Shown here piece after piece: positions 26,672 to 35,396 of a stretch of DNA of 49,021 bases. The notes under the pieces are model-generated. The model saw only the letters and a program-made list of their open reading frames with translations. It was not told the DNA's origin and searched no databases. The translations under genes were made by a program, and so were the position numbers. Numbering within the stretch: position 1 is the first letter of the stretch; each line of letters opens with the position of its first letter. Source of the DNA: Rubripirellula sp. (GTDB lineage Bacteria; Planctomycetota; Planctomycetia; Pirellulales; Pirellulaceae); NCBI GenBank assembly GCA_029213145.1, contig JARGNK010000021.1, positions 13,190-62,210 of the forward strand. Reading direction: 5' to 3'.

Positions 26672-27391
26672 TCAGCCTTGATTCAGAATTTCGACGACTT
26701 GCTCAAAATCCGTTGTATCGGCAGCAACTTCCCCATCGTGAAGGACAATGGTGCGGCGAGCATTGCGAGCGACATTCTGGTCGTGCGTGACCAGGATCAC
26801 AGTGATTTTTTCATCTTGATTTAGCTTTTGGAACAACTCGATCACCTCCGTGCTCGTTTTCGAGTCCAAATTCCCCGTCGGTTCATCTCCCATCAAGATC
26901 GACGGCCGGTTTACCAAGGCTCGCGCGATTGCCACACGCTGTTGCTGGCCTCCAGACAGTTGGGCTGGATGATGGTCAAGACGATCGTACAGGCCAACCC
27001 GTTCAAGCAATTCCCTCGCTCGCTCATTTCGCTCCCGCGCAGAAATACCGGACGCGTACATCAACGGTAGTTCAACATTCTCAAGCGCGGACGTTCGGTT
27101 GAGCAGGTTGAAGTTCTGAAATACGAATCCCAGCTGTTTGTTACGAATCCGAGCTCGCTCGTCTCGATTCATCGTAACGATCTCCTGGCTGTCCAACAGG
27201 TAACTTCCGTGCGTCGGCCGATCGAGGCATCCAAGCGTATTCATCAGAGTCGATTTCCCTGATCCGGACGGGCCAACCAACGCGACATATTCGCCCAACT
27301 CAATATCGAGCGTGACACTTCGCAGAGCATGCACTTGGACTTCACCCAAGTCATACACTCGTCGGACATCATCTAATTCAATCAGCGGCAT
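26672..27391 (-). CDS. ABC transporter ATP-binding protein, LolD/MacB type
   Basis: ATPase subunit of a type VII ABC (MacB/LolCDE/FtsE-like) mechanotransmission system. Walker [10 protein letters not shown] (40-48), Q-loop FVFQNFNLL (about 89-97), signature LSGGQQQR (145-152), Walker [14 protein letters not shown] (165-177) and the H-loop VILVTHDQ are all present. 239 residues, a single domain. These ATPases act with a permease having a large periplasmic domain. None is adjacent downstream on this strand (the next gene is the unrelated single-pass protein 205 bp on), so the partner may be encoded elsewhere. ATG at 27391; no clear ribosome site. Confidence 0.95.
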   Translation of the reverse strand: MPLIELDDVRRVYDLGEVQVHALRSVTLDIELGEYVALVGPSGSGKSTLMNTLGCLDRPTHGSYLLDSQEIVTMNRDERARIRNKQLGFVFQNFNLLNRTSALENVELPLMYASGISARERNERARELLERVGLYDRLDHHPAQLSGGQQQRVAIARALVNRPSILMGDEPTGNLDSKTSTEVIELFQKLNQDEKITVILVTHDQNVARNARRTIVLHDGEVAADTTDFEQVVEILNQG

Positions 27392-27493
27392 AGGAAAGAA
27401 GGCCTGAGCCCCCTATTCGTCGAGGTGACGGAAACATCCGTGGCAGACTACCCGAATCTTAGTCTGCCCGGACAAAACGTGGAATCGAGGGCG

Positions 27494-27527
27494 ATTGAAA
27501 AGCAAAGCCAATTGAAAAGCAAAACCA
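27494..27527. repeat. 17-bp tandem duplication
   Basis: ATTGAAAAGCAAAGCCA (27494-27510) is followed by the same sequence with one change (27511-27527). Confidence 0.95.
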
Positions 27528-27670
27528 GTCAGATGCCCTAAACCACAGTTAGCTGCCCCCAAATCACAGTTTGCTAAACCAGCAGTGTCGGCAGCGACAA
27601 AAGGCTGTAGCGGCAGAAGGTAATTCAATCTGCACTCGCCCAACATGGATTGGCCCTATTGCCTCGGATC

Positions 27671-27810
27671 GATCCAACCCCAACCAGTAGGAGCCAACCC
27701 CGATCAGTAGGAGCCAACCCTGATCAGTAGGAGCCAAACCCGATCAGTAGGAGCCAAACCTGATCAGTAAGATCCAACCTTGGCCAGCACAAGCCAACGG
27801 TCATCAGCAC
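27671..27810. repeat. 20-bp tandem array, seven degenerate copies
   Basis: Seven head-to-tail 20-bp units in register at 27671, 27691, 27711, 27731, 27751, 27771 and 27791. The core consensus is GAGCCAACCCYGATCAGTAG. The central units differ by one or two bases and the outer ones diverge more, the usual pattern of an ageing array. There are no spacers. Confidence 0.95.
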
Positions 27811-27816
27811 AAGCAA

Positions 27817-27869
27817 CCGTGATCAGGAAAACACCCGTGATCAGGAAAACACCCGTGATCAGGGAAACG
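27817..27869. repeat. 18-bp tandem array, three copies
   Basis: CCGTGATCAGGAAAACAC at 27817 and 27835, and a third degenerate copy ending at 27869. It shares the word GATCAG with the preceding 20-bp array. Confidence 0.95.
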
Positions 27870-27974
27870 CTGCTCAGCCGGGTAGCCAACCACCCAACAT
27901 ACCACTCCGCTGCCGGTCACGACGAATCTATCTGATTGGGTACAATGCAGCGAGTATCCGAGAAACCAAGGTAA

Positions 27975-30900
27975 ATGCCTCCCAGGGCGGCGTTGATGGC
28001 AATGCAAAAGTTCGAATTTTGGCGATCGAGACCGATGGCGTCACCTTCCTCGGCGACTCGCAAGGCTAAACCCCACTGTGGTTATCGGGTGCCATTGAAT
28101 GGTTGCCAGTTCCAGGTTCGTGTTCATCTGCTGTTGGCATTCGCTGCACTTCTACTCGTTGGCTGCTCTGACTCGACCACCCCAACACCGACGAATGAGT
28201 CTGCGAATCTCGAACGGGTGAAGGGCCAATCGACTCCCGAGGCTGGAACGGCCACAGGTGGCAACCGCGATGCGAGTACCGTTGCTCCGCCACTCAGCCG
28301 CGAACAACAACTCGGGCGGATTGACCAAATGCTGCAAGGCGGAAAGCTAGTTGAAGCCACCAAGTTGCTGCGGGAGCAATTGCTGGTCGATCCAGAAGAT
28401 GTAGACGTGTTATTTCGGCTGGCCAACATCAGCGCAGTCTCTGGCGACTTGAAAGCTGGCGTCGAGTACCTCGATCTAATTCCCGCAGATAACTTCGAAG
28501 CTGGACTTCCCGCCCTTGGTCAATCAGCTGACTGGTCTGCTCAACTCGGGAATTTTGATGAAGCGGAGCGGCGTTATAAAGCAATTCTGCAGCTTGCTCC
28601 CGATGCAGCGATGGCTCACCGTCGACTGGGTCAACTCTTCAACCGTCAGGGTCGGCGGCATGAGGCGGCGGTCCACATCCGGGAGCTCTGCAAACTAGGA
28701 GACTTTCGCCAGGACGAATTGCATGCGTTAGTCATTCTGAGCGACGCCATGTCGAGTGAACCGAGTGCACAAGCGGATGCCACGACGGACTACACTCCCA
28801 TCGGACCATCAGGAAAAGCACGGGTTCTTTTTACCGAACGCCGATATGCCGAAGCGGCTGAAATGTTACGAAACGCAATCGCGACTGGAGATGCACCACC
28901 TGCGATCAACGCATTTTATGGTCGAGTTCTCGCGGAGGCCCAAGACGACGAAGCATTTCAGACTTGGCTAAACGGACTCACTGACCTCGAAACGATCAGT
29001 CAGTTCTCGGAATACTGGTCAGCAATCGCAACCCATCTGGCGGGGCGTCAGCAACACGAAGCGGCGGCGAGGGCGTTTCTCGAAGCGCTTGACCGAGACC
29101 CGACCGACTTCCGCTCGATGAACCGTCTCTACCAGATGCTGACTTTGCTCGGAAAATCAACCGATGCAGATCAATGGGAGAAACGCTGGAATTCAAATCG
29201 TAAAGTACTGCTGGCAAACAATGATATCTCAGATAGTCAAACGCCAAACGTCGAAGCAATGGATGAAATTGCTTCTCAACTGTCGGGGCTGGGACGAAAC
29301 CTGGAAGCCGTACTCTGGAAGTCACTCGAGGCCTACCATCAAAAGCTACCAAGAGATGCATTGGAGCATTGGAATCGCGAACGCCAAAAACTAGTCGCGG
29401 CGGGAACCGATTTCCCCAAACGCGACAAGCGGATCTGCGACATGCAACTCACGGCCTTTACGATGCCCAACATGAAGGACATGCGTGACGCATCGATCGA
29501 TCGATCGGGCGATCGCATCACATCCATTTCGCAACCGAATCCGGCTCAGTTCCGAAATGCCGCGGCAGACGTCGGTTTGACCCATCGGTATGAACTCGCA
29601 CCGCAGCCGCTGGAATCCGGTTTTTCGATGTACCACCAAACCGGCGGAGGTGTCGCAGTCATTGACTATGACCAAGATGGCAATCCGGATCTTTACTTTG
29701 CCCAAGGTGCTGCTGCCCCGCCAGATTTCATCGCTGAACAATCGAATGGCTTATGGCGAAACCTGAGCGGGAAAGTCATTGATGTCACAAATCTCTCCGG
29801 CGCAACGGATCGACGCTACACCATCGGCTGTACCGCAGGCGATTGGAACCAGGATGGCTTCCCTGATTTGGTGACAGCCAACATCGGCCCGAACCAACTC
29901 TTGATCAACAACGGCGATGGCACCTTCACTGCTCGCCCGCTACCTGGCACCGAAAGCCTTGAACGCATGCCGGCATCGGTCGCAATTGGTGATTTAAACG
30001 GAGACAATCTGCCCGATTTGGTAGAGGTAAATTACATCCAAGATTCGGAAATCGCGATGCTTCCCGAACGCGAGGATTCGGGACGTGTAATCGAAGCTGT
30101 CGGACCGGCTGACTTCACGCCTGTTCAAGACCGAATCGGCATAAACGACGGCAGCGGAGCAATTCGCTTTGACTCAGCCGGTGCGGAATCATCCGAGGCG
30201 TTTCGCGGACTTGGCGTCGTGATTGCTGACTTCGATCAGCAACCGGGCAACGATATTTTTATCGGGAACGATAAATCGCCCAACCAACTGTGGGTACTTA
30301 ATCAAGATTCCCAGCAGTGGACAGATGTTGCGATGATTACCGGTGCCGCCTATTCGTTTGATGGCGGTGGGACGGCCAGCATGGGAATTGCCGCTGGTGA
30401 CTTTGACCACTCTGGGACTCTTGACCTACACGTCACAAATTTCCAGAACGAAAATGTTTGTTTGTATCTTGCCAAGAATGGCTACTTCCAAGATCGCGCA
30501 GCCCAGTTTCGCCTTGGTGTCCCAAGTTACCGAGTACTCGGCTTTGGGTCACAATCACTTGACTACGACAACAACGGACTGCTCGATCTCGCTGTGACAA
30601 ACGGACACATCGACGACTATGCGAAAATGAGTGGACCATTCCGACAAAAATCACAGCTGTTCGCCAATCTGGGAAAGCAGTTTCAGGAAGTCACCGTCTC
30701 GGATCCGTCCGGCTATTGGTCCCAGCCTCATCTTGGAAGAGCGATGGCGAGAATCGACTTCAATCGAGATGGCAAAAACGACTTAGTCGTCACGCACTTA
30801 AATGAACCCTCGGCACTACTGATGAATGAATCAAAAACACCGGGGCATTGGCTGCAACTGCGACTGGTCGGAGTCGAAAGTGAACGAGACGCGGTAGGTG

Positions 30901-31136
30901 CCAAGGTCACTGTCGAATCGGAGGACCGTCGCTGGACCGAGTGGGCGGTCGGCGGCGATGGCTATCTCTGCCGCAACGAAGCAGTCGTCTCCTTTGGCCT
31001 GGGCACGGCGACGAAAATCGATCGCGTGCAGATCCAATGGCCGAGTGGAGCGAACCAGATCCTAAACAATGTCGGTATCGATCATCGGATTTTGGTGGTC
31101 GAAACAGATGACAGTTGGTTTGAGCTAGAACGGTGA
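27975..31136 (+). CDS. CRTAC1-like lipoprotein A: TPR + FG-GAP + ASPIC/UnbV
   Basis: 1053 residues, exported lipoprotein (lipobox LVGC, Cys64). The ATG at 27975 has AAGG 4 nt upstream but leaves a long pre-segment; a later start (ATG 28002 or 28035, or a GTG just before the hydrophobic core) is possible. Residues about 105-470 are TPR-like, with LPALGQSADW (179-187) and FNRQGRRHEAA. Residues about 530-940 form an FG-GAP/VCBS beta-propeller with calcium-type loops (DYDQDGNPDLYF, DWNQDGFPDL, DFNRDGKNDL). The end (about 955-1045) is an ASPIC/UnbV domain (VESERDAVGAKV, GDGYLCRNE, WPSG). First of four paralogs; the next begins 10 bp after its stop. FG-GAP/UnbV proteins are generally surface or matrix binding proteins; the ligand is unknown. 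Confidence 0.93.
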   Translation: MPPRAALMAMQKFEFWRSRPMASPSSATRKAKPHCGYRVPLNGCQFQVRVHLLLAFAALLLVGCSDSTTPTPTNESANLERVKGQSTPEAGTATGGNRDASTVAPPLSREQQLGRIDQMLQGGKLVEATKLLREQLLVDPEDVDVLFRLANISAVSGDLKAGVEYLDLIPADNFEAGLPALGQSADWSAQLGNFDEAERRYKAILQLAPDAAMAHRRLGQLFNRQGRRHEAAVHIRELCKLGDFRQDELHALVILSDAMSSEPSAQADATTDYTPIGPSGKARVLFTERRYAEAAEMLRNAIATGDAPPAINAFYGRVLAEAQDDEAFQTWLNGLTDLETISQFSEYWSAIATHLAGRQQHEAAARAFLEALDRDPTDFRSMNRLYQMLTLLGKSTDADQWEKRWNSNRKVLLANNDISDSQTPNVEAMDEIASQLSGLGRNLEAVLWKSLEAYHQKLPRDALEHWNRERQKLVAAGTDFPKRDKRICDMQLTAFTMPNMKDMRDASIDRSGDRITSISQPNPAQFRNAAADVGLTHRYELAPQPLESGFSMYHQTGGGVAVIDYDQDGNPDLYFAQGAAAPPDFIAEQSNGLWRNLSGKVIDVTNLSGATDRRYTIGCTAGDWNQDGFPDLVTANIGPNQLLINNGDGTFTARPLPGTESLERMPASVAIGDLNGDNLPDLVEVNYIQDSEIAMLPEREDSGRVIEAVGPADFTPVQDRIGINDGSGAIRFDSAGAESSEAFRGLGVVIADFDQQPGNDIFIGNDKSPNQLWVLNQDSQQWTDVAMITGAAYSFDGGGTASMGIAAGDFDHSGTLDLHVTNFQNENVCLYLAKNGYFQDRAAQFRLGVPSYRVLGFGSQSLDYDNNGLLDLAVTNGHIDDYAKMSGPFRQKSQLFANLGKQFQEVTVSDPSGYWSQPHLGRAMARIDFNRDGKNDLVVTHLNEPSALLMNESKTPGHWLQLRLVGVESERDAVGAKVTVESEDRRWTEWAVGGDGYLCRNEAVVSFGLGTATKIDRVQIQWPSGANQILNNVGIDHRILVVETDDSWFELER

Positions 31137-31146
31137 GGCTGCAATC

Positions 31147-34100
31147 ATGAAGACACTAGTGCTCCCAAGACGCTCGCGAGCAATCTCGACCATCATTAAG
31201 CCACTGATTCTGACACTCACGTTGAGCTTCGGGATACTACCCCAGGCAGGCTGCGAGACGGACGAAACTCCGATCGCACCCGCACCAGCGAAATCCGAAC
31301 CGTCGACGACTAGTCCCGAGGAATCAGAATCATTCAATGGATCAAAACCCTCCAGCAACACCCCATCAGCCGAAACAGGAACCCCGTCAGCAGTAACCGA
31401 CACCTCACAATCGCGGCCCAACGCAAACGCCCAGCCACCCAACAAGATCGTCAATCGCGATGCCGAGCTCGAATCGATCGGCCAACTGTTTGCCAGCGGC
31501 GACGTCACTTCGGCCGAGGCAAAGCTGAAGTCATTGCTCGTTCGAGACCCAACTGATGCAGAAGTGATTTTTCGTTTGGCGATGCTCGTTGCCAATCGAA
31601 ACGATCTCGCGCAAGCGATCGAACTGCTTGATGCAATTCCACCCGACCATCCGGATGCAGGACTACCCGCACTAGGCCAATCAGCCGATTGGTGTTTTTT
31701 CTTGGAACGGTACCAGGAAGCCGAAGAACGCTACCTGAAGATCTTGGAAGTCGTTCCGCTGGCGAGCCAAGCACATCGCAATTTGGCGTACCTTTACAAC
31801 CGCCAAGGTCGTCGCCATGAAGCCGCCACGCATCTTTATCAATTGTGTCGCCAGGGTGATGTCCAGCAGGATGAACTACACGCGTTGATCCAACTGAGTG
31901 ATGCGATGTATACGCCGCAGGGGCAGGCCCCAGGTGATCCTGCCGAAAGACCTTACTGGCCGATTGGGCCAGCGGCCGAAGCGCGGCGACTGTTCATGGA
32001 AGACAAGTATCAAGAAACCGTTGAGGCACTGCGTACTGCGGTGACGAAAGGAAAGCAGCCGCCATCGGTGCTAGCGTTGTTCGGGCGTGCCGCAGCGGAA
32101 GCGCAAGACGAACCGAGCATTGATTGGTGGCTAACTCAAGTCGATCAACAAACACAAGAACATGCCGATTACTGGGCCGCCCTCGGATTAGTCCTCTTGT
32201 CAGAAAACCGCCTTCCCGAGGCGGGGCGAGCCTTGATCGAGGCGCTGGTTCGTGACCCGACTGATTTTCGCTCGATCAGTCGACTGCGATCCATCCTGGA
32301 ATCGCTCGGCCAGCCAGAAGAGGCGATTCGCTTGGAAGAACGTGTCCAAACCCTCGAAGCAATCGCCAGAGAAAACAATCGCATCGTCGACTCCGCCACC
32401 CCGAATGTGGAGGCGATGGAGAATCTCGCCAAGTTACTTGATTCAATGGATCGTCAACTTGAGTCGACCGTCTGGCGTTTGTTAGCAGGATTCCATCAGA
32501 CACTCTCCGCAGAACAACTGCAACCGCTTTACTCTAAGTTGACGAGTGCAGCCAGCAATCGCGATAGTGCCTCGCACATCCGTTCGCGAATTTGCCAAAT
32601 TGATCGAGAACAATTTCCGCTCCCAGACCTCGCCTCGCTGATCAAGTCCAACACAGTAACGCCCGCTAGTCTTGGTCCACAGAACGCGAACCATCTGCCT
32701 GCTAACTTTGCAAACAGGGCAGACGAAATCGGTCTTCAACACGCTTTCCAAGTCGCCAGCGAATTGCAAACCAACGGATTCTCGGTTTACCAGTCCGTTG
32801 GTGGTGCCGTGGCGGTTTTGGATTACGACTGCGATGGCCAAATCGATTTGTATTTTTCTCAAGGCGGCGGTGATCCTCCTACCTTTCAGGGCGATAGCAG
32901 CAATCAACTTTACCGCGGTGAAGGTGTAAAAGTCCGCGATATTACGGAACTTGCTGGCGCCGCGGACTACCGCTACTCCTTAGGTGTGACTGCCGGCGAT
33001 TGGAACCAGGACGGATTCCCAGATCTCGTCGTGGCAAACATCGGTGCGAACACATTACTAATCAACAACGGTGACGGAACCTTTCGCCGACAACCACTGG
33101 ACGACCGTGACGACACGACGTTAATGACCACTTCACTGGCAATGGGTGATCTTACAGGTGATCAACTTCCCGACATTTTTGAAGTGAATTACATTCATGA
33201 TTCACAGATCAGCAAACGCCCGCGTCGCAATCCGCAGGGGCAAGTGGTCGAAACGCTGATGCCCAAGGAATTTCAACCGGGACTCGACCGCCTGATCATC
33301 GGCAACGCTCAAGGGGATCCCACTTTTTTACCAATGGGGAAACCGGAGACCGCCGCTCGTGCCGGACTGGGCGTTGTCGTGGGAAATCTTGACCACCAAC
33401 CAGGGAACGAGGTTTTCGTGGGCAATGACGTCTACGCAAATCAACTCTGGCAAAGGGACGCAGAATCGGGTGACTGGACCGATGTCGCGATGCTGATCGG
33501 TTGTGCCTATGGATTCAACGGAGCAAAAACTGCATCAATGGGAATCGCCGCCGGTGATTTTGATCGGAATGGGTGGCTCGATTTTCACATCACCAATTTC
33601 CAAGGCGAAAGCGTCAGCCACTACTTGAATGAGCAGGGCATGTATCAGGATCGGAACATTCAATTCGGATTCGCAGTGCCAAGCCAATCGGTTTTAGGCT
33701 TTGGAACCCAAGCACTCGATTACGAAAACGATGGAGATCTTGATCTGGTCGTCGCAAACGGTCACATTGAAAATTCCGTCAACAGCGGGGCCCCGTTCGA
33801 GCAACCGGTCCAGTTATTCCGCAACCTGGGAGACCGTTTCGAGTTAGCCGAAGTGACTGATGATTCGGGTTACTGGAACCGCAATCACCTTGGACGGGGC
33901 TTGGCGAGATTGGATTGGAATCGTGATGGGCTTCCTGATTTTGTCGTCACGCACCTTGGAGAGTCTTCAGCGTTGCTCGTGAACCAAAGCCCGAATTCGA
34001 ATCACTGGGTTCAATTTGTCTTGCGAGGCGTCGAAAGTGAGCGAGATGCAGTGGGAGCACGCGTCGAACTCCGCGCCGGCAATCGAAAGTTTACCGCGTG

Positions 34101-34320
34101 GGTGACAGCGGGCGATGGTTTCTTTTGTCGTAACGAACCGATGATTTCGTTTGGCTTGGGTGAAATTGAAACGGTGGAAGAAATGACCATTCATTGGCCA
34201 AGTGGAAAAACACAGTCGATCCAAGATTTGCAAACCAATCAGCGGTTGCTGGTCATTGAAAACCAGAGTGCACCGTTTTCGCTGAACGAAGAAACGGATC
34301 GCAAACCAGTTAGTCGTTAA
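31147..34320 (+). CDS. CRTAC1-like lipoprotein B: TPR + FG-GAP + ASPIC/UnbV
   Basis: 1057 residues, closest relative of protein A and in the same probable operon (10-bp gap). ATG at 31147 has GAGG 8 nt upstream. Signal peptide with lipobox QAGC (Cys36), then a Ser/Thr/Pro/Ala-rich linker. TPR region about 95-480 contains LPALGQSADW and YNRQGRRHEAA. FG-GAP region about 535-945 has DYDCDGQIDLYF, DWNQDGFPDL, DFDRNGWLDFHI and DWNRDGLPDF. ASPIC/UnbV end about 950-1040 has VESERDAVGARV, GDGFFCRNE and WPSGKTQ. The near-identical architecture and colinear motifs show A and B arose by tandem duplication. The RAYT/REP module follows about 60 bp downstream. Confidence 0.94.
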   Translation: MKTLVLPRRSRAISTIIKPLILTLTLSFGILPQAGCETDETPIAPAPAKSEPSTTSPEESESFNGSKPSSNTPSAETGTPSAVTDTSQSRPNANAQPPNKIVNRDAELESIGQLFASGDVTSAEAKLKSLLVRDPTDAEVIFRLAMLVANRNDLAQAIELLDAIPPDHPDAGLPALGQSADWCFFLERYQEAEERYLKILEVVPLASQAHRNLAYLYNRQGRRHEAATHLYQLCRQGDVQQDELHALIQLSDAMYTPQGQAPGDPAERPYWPIGPAAEARRLFMEDKYQETVEALRTAVTKGKQPPSVLALFGRAAAEAQDEPSIDWWLTQVDQQTQEHADYWAALGLVLLSENRLPEAGRALIEALVRDPTDFRSISRLRSILESLGQPEEAIRLEERVQTLEAIARENNRIVDSATPNVEAMENLAKLLDSMDRQLESTVWRLLAGFHQTLSAEQLQPLYSKLTSAASNRDSASHIRSRICQIDREQFPLPDLASLIKSNTVTPASLGPQNANHLPANFANRADEIGLQHAFQVASELQTNGFSVYQSVGGAVAVLDYDCDGQIDLYFSQGGGDPPTFQGDSSNQLYRGEGVKVRDITELAGAADYRYSLGVTAGDWNQDGFPDLVVANIGANTLLINNGDGTFRRQPLDDRDDTTLMTTSLAMGDLTGDQLPDIFEVNYIHDSQISKRPRRNPQGQVVETLMPKEFQPGLDRLIIGNAQGDPTFLPMGKPETAARAGLGVVVGNLDHQPGNEVFVGNDVYANQLWQRDAESGDWTDVAMLIGCAYGFNGAKTASMGIAAGDFDRNGWLDFHITNFQGESVSHYLNEQGMYQDRNIQFGFAVPSQSVLGFGTQALDYENDGDLDLVVANGHIENSVNSGAPFEQPVQLFRNLGDRFELAEVTDDSGYWNRNHLGRGLARLDWNRDGLPDFVVTHLGESSALLVNQSPNSNHWVQFVLRGVESERDAVGARVELRAGNRKFTAWVTAGDGFFCRNEPMISFGLGEIETVEEMTIHWPSGKTQSIQDLQTNQRLLVIENQSAPFSLNEETDRKPVSR

Positions 34321-34380
34321 CCGCCCCCCGAACCAAGGCGACGACTGGCCTCAGCAAGTCACGCTCACCCAGCAATACCT

Positions 34381-34418
34381 GCGGCTAGCGCCGAGCCGTG
34401 TTGGGTGGTGATTGATGG
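34381..34418 (+). repeat. REP-like palindromic repeat, copy 1
   Basis: Core GCGGCTAGCGCCGAGCCG followed by TGTTGGGTGGTGATTGATGG. The hairpin arms are slightly degraded at the left edge (no CCG before it). Confidence 0.9.
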
Positions 34419-34427
34419 AGCACCTTA

Positions 34428-34468
34428 CCGGCGGCTAGCGCCGAGCCGTGTTGGGCGGTGATTGATGG
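34428..34468 (+). repeat. REP-like palindromic repeat, copy 2
   Basis: A 41-bp copy beginning CCGGCGGCTAGCGCCGAG and ending GGTGATTGATGG. Stem CGGCG/CGCCG around loop GCTAG. Confidence 0.92.
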
Positions 34469-34480
34469 GTTACGGGACGA

Positions 34481-34521
34481 CCGGCGGCTAGCGCCGGGCC
34501 GCTCAGGATGGCGATGGATGG
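34481..34521 (+). repeat. REP-like palindromic repeat, copy 3
   Basis: Begins CCGGCGGCTAGCGCCGGG, a perfect 6-bp stem CCGGCG/CGCCGG with loop GCTAG. The right half is diverged (GCTCAGGATGGCGATGGATGG). It lies 122 bp before the RAYT start. Confidence 0.9.
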
Positions 34522-34642
34522 AGCACGATACCGGTAGGTCGAAATGGGAAGAGCGGATCACTCGTACTCGACTTCTTATGAATCGCTTGTCGTTTTGCTA
34601 ACATCGAGGTCGGAAATTACGACTCACCAATCAACGGGGCAA

Positions 34643-35122
34643 ATGATGATTGGGTTCAATACGTATTTGATTACATGGACGACGTATGGCACATGGGTTC
34701 CTGGTGACCAACGTGGCTGGCGAAAGGGCCACCTAGGTAATCAGCCACCCCAACCGCGACTGGAAGCGTGGTGCCGCAAAGAGATGAATGAACCAGCGGT
34801 TTTGCTAAACTCACGTCAGCGGCACGCGGTCGAATCGGTTTGCAAAATGCACGCGAACGTTAGAGCCTGGGGATTGCATGCAATCTGCGTTAGATCGAAC
34901 CACGTCCACGTCGCAATCACTACCAACGCAAGTCCGCAGAAAGTCCGTGATCAGCTCAAGGCAAATGCCACGCGAGCGTTGCGTGAGTTACCAGACCCAA
35001 TACAAAACAAGAAGGTATGGACACGCCGTGGTGACGTTGAAGCAATCCGAGACGAGGAAAGCTTGGAACGAGTAATCATCTACATCCAAGAGGCACAGGA
35101 TCGTATGGACCGAAGAGACTGA
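34643..35122 (+). CDS. REP-associated tyrosine transposase (RAYT, IS200/IS605 Y1 family)
   Basis: HUH single-strand endonuclease of 159 residues related to IS200 TnpA. The typical RAYT opening NTYLITWTTYGTWVPGDQRGW is at about 6-26 (split across the N-terminus). The metal-binding HUH motif is NHVHVAI (His87, His89). The probable catalytic Tyr147 lies in IIYIQEAQ near the C-terminus. These enzymes nick and rejoin single-stranded REP hairpins. ATG at 34643 (with ATG 34646 adjacent) follows CGGGGC; the longer open frame from 34544 does not resemble the family. All catalytic residues are present, so it may be active. REP-like repeats lie on both sides. Confidence 0.9.
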   Translation: MMIGFNTYLITWTTYGTWVPGDQRGWRKGHLGNQPPQPRLEAWCRKEMNEPAVLLNSRQRHAVESVCKMHANVRAWGLHAICVRSNHVHVAITTNASPQKVRDQLKANATRALRELPDPIQNKKVWTRRGDVEAIRDEESLERVIIYIQEAQDRMDRRD

Positions 35123-35128
35123 GCGGCA

Positions 35129-35144
35129 TGGCGCTAGCCACCGG
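35129..35144 (-). repeat. Inverted REP-like half-repeat after RAYT
   Basis: Reverse complement of CCGGTGGCTAGCGCCA, 14 of 16 identical to the REP core CCGGCGGCTAGCGCCG. It starts 7 nt after the RAYT stop and contains the palindrome TGGCGCTAGCCA. With the upstream direct copies it forms an inverted pair around the gene. Confidence 0.75.
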
Positions 35145-35231
35145 TCTCACCACACCTCGAACCTGCCGTGTTCCCCGCAGCGGGCACAGAGATTAGCCAG
35201 AGGTCTGAAAACGCATCCAGGGGCACTTACA

Positions 35232-35272
35232 CCGGCGGCTAGCGCCGGGCCGTGTTGGGTGGTGATTGATGG
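35232..35272 (+). repeat. REP-like palindromic repeat, copy 4
   Basis: Starts CCGGCGGCTAGCGCCGGG and ends GTGGTGATTGATGG. A perfect 6-bp stem CCGGCG/CGCCGG with loop GCTAG. Apart from one G/A difference (CGG/CGAG) and one T/C difference it equals copy 2. Confidence 0.92.
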
Positions 35273-35396
35273 GTCACCTCAACGGCGGGTATCTAACGTG
35301 GACCATCTAAAACCGATGTTTTTCGTTAGACTACCGGGGATGCGTTCCCCAATTGCTGGGACCGAACCGGCTTGAACGCAGTCTCGTACGAGAATT

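Larger units (their letters stand above)
27392..27974. other. Divergent gap filled with tandem repeats
   Basis: 583 bp between the ABC ATPase gene (minus) and the first large CRTAC1-like gene (plus). More than a third is direct repeat: a 17-bp duplication (27494-27527), a 20-bp array (27671-27810) and an 18-bp array (27817-27869). Promoters cannot be placed with confidence. Confidence 0.6.
34381..35272. mobile_element. RAYT/REP module
   Basis: A REP-associated tyrosine transposase gene (34643-35122) with three direct palindromic repeats upstream, an inverted half-repeat 7 nt after its stop and another direct copy further down. This is the usual layout of a REPtron: a domesticated or semi-mobile transposase with its target hairpins. 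There are no terminal inverted repeats or target-site duplications of a classical insertion sequence. It separates CRTAC1-like genes B and C. Confidence 0.75.

Noticed and set aside
27671..27869. CRISPR array
   Set aside because: Repeats are directly adjacent with no spacers, and no cas gene is in the window.
34381..35272. Classical IS200/IS605 insertion sequence with TnpB
   Set aside because: The transposase is of RAYT type with REP-like repeats. There is no tnpB, no defined ends and no target duplication.
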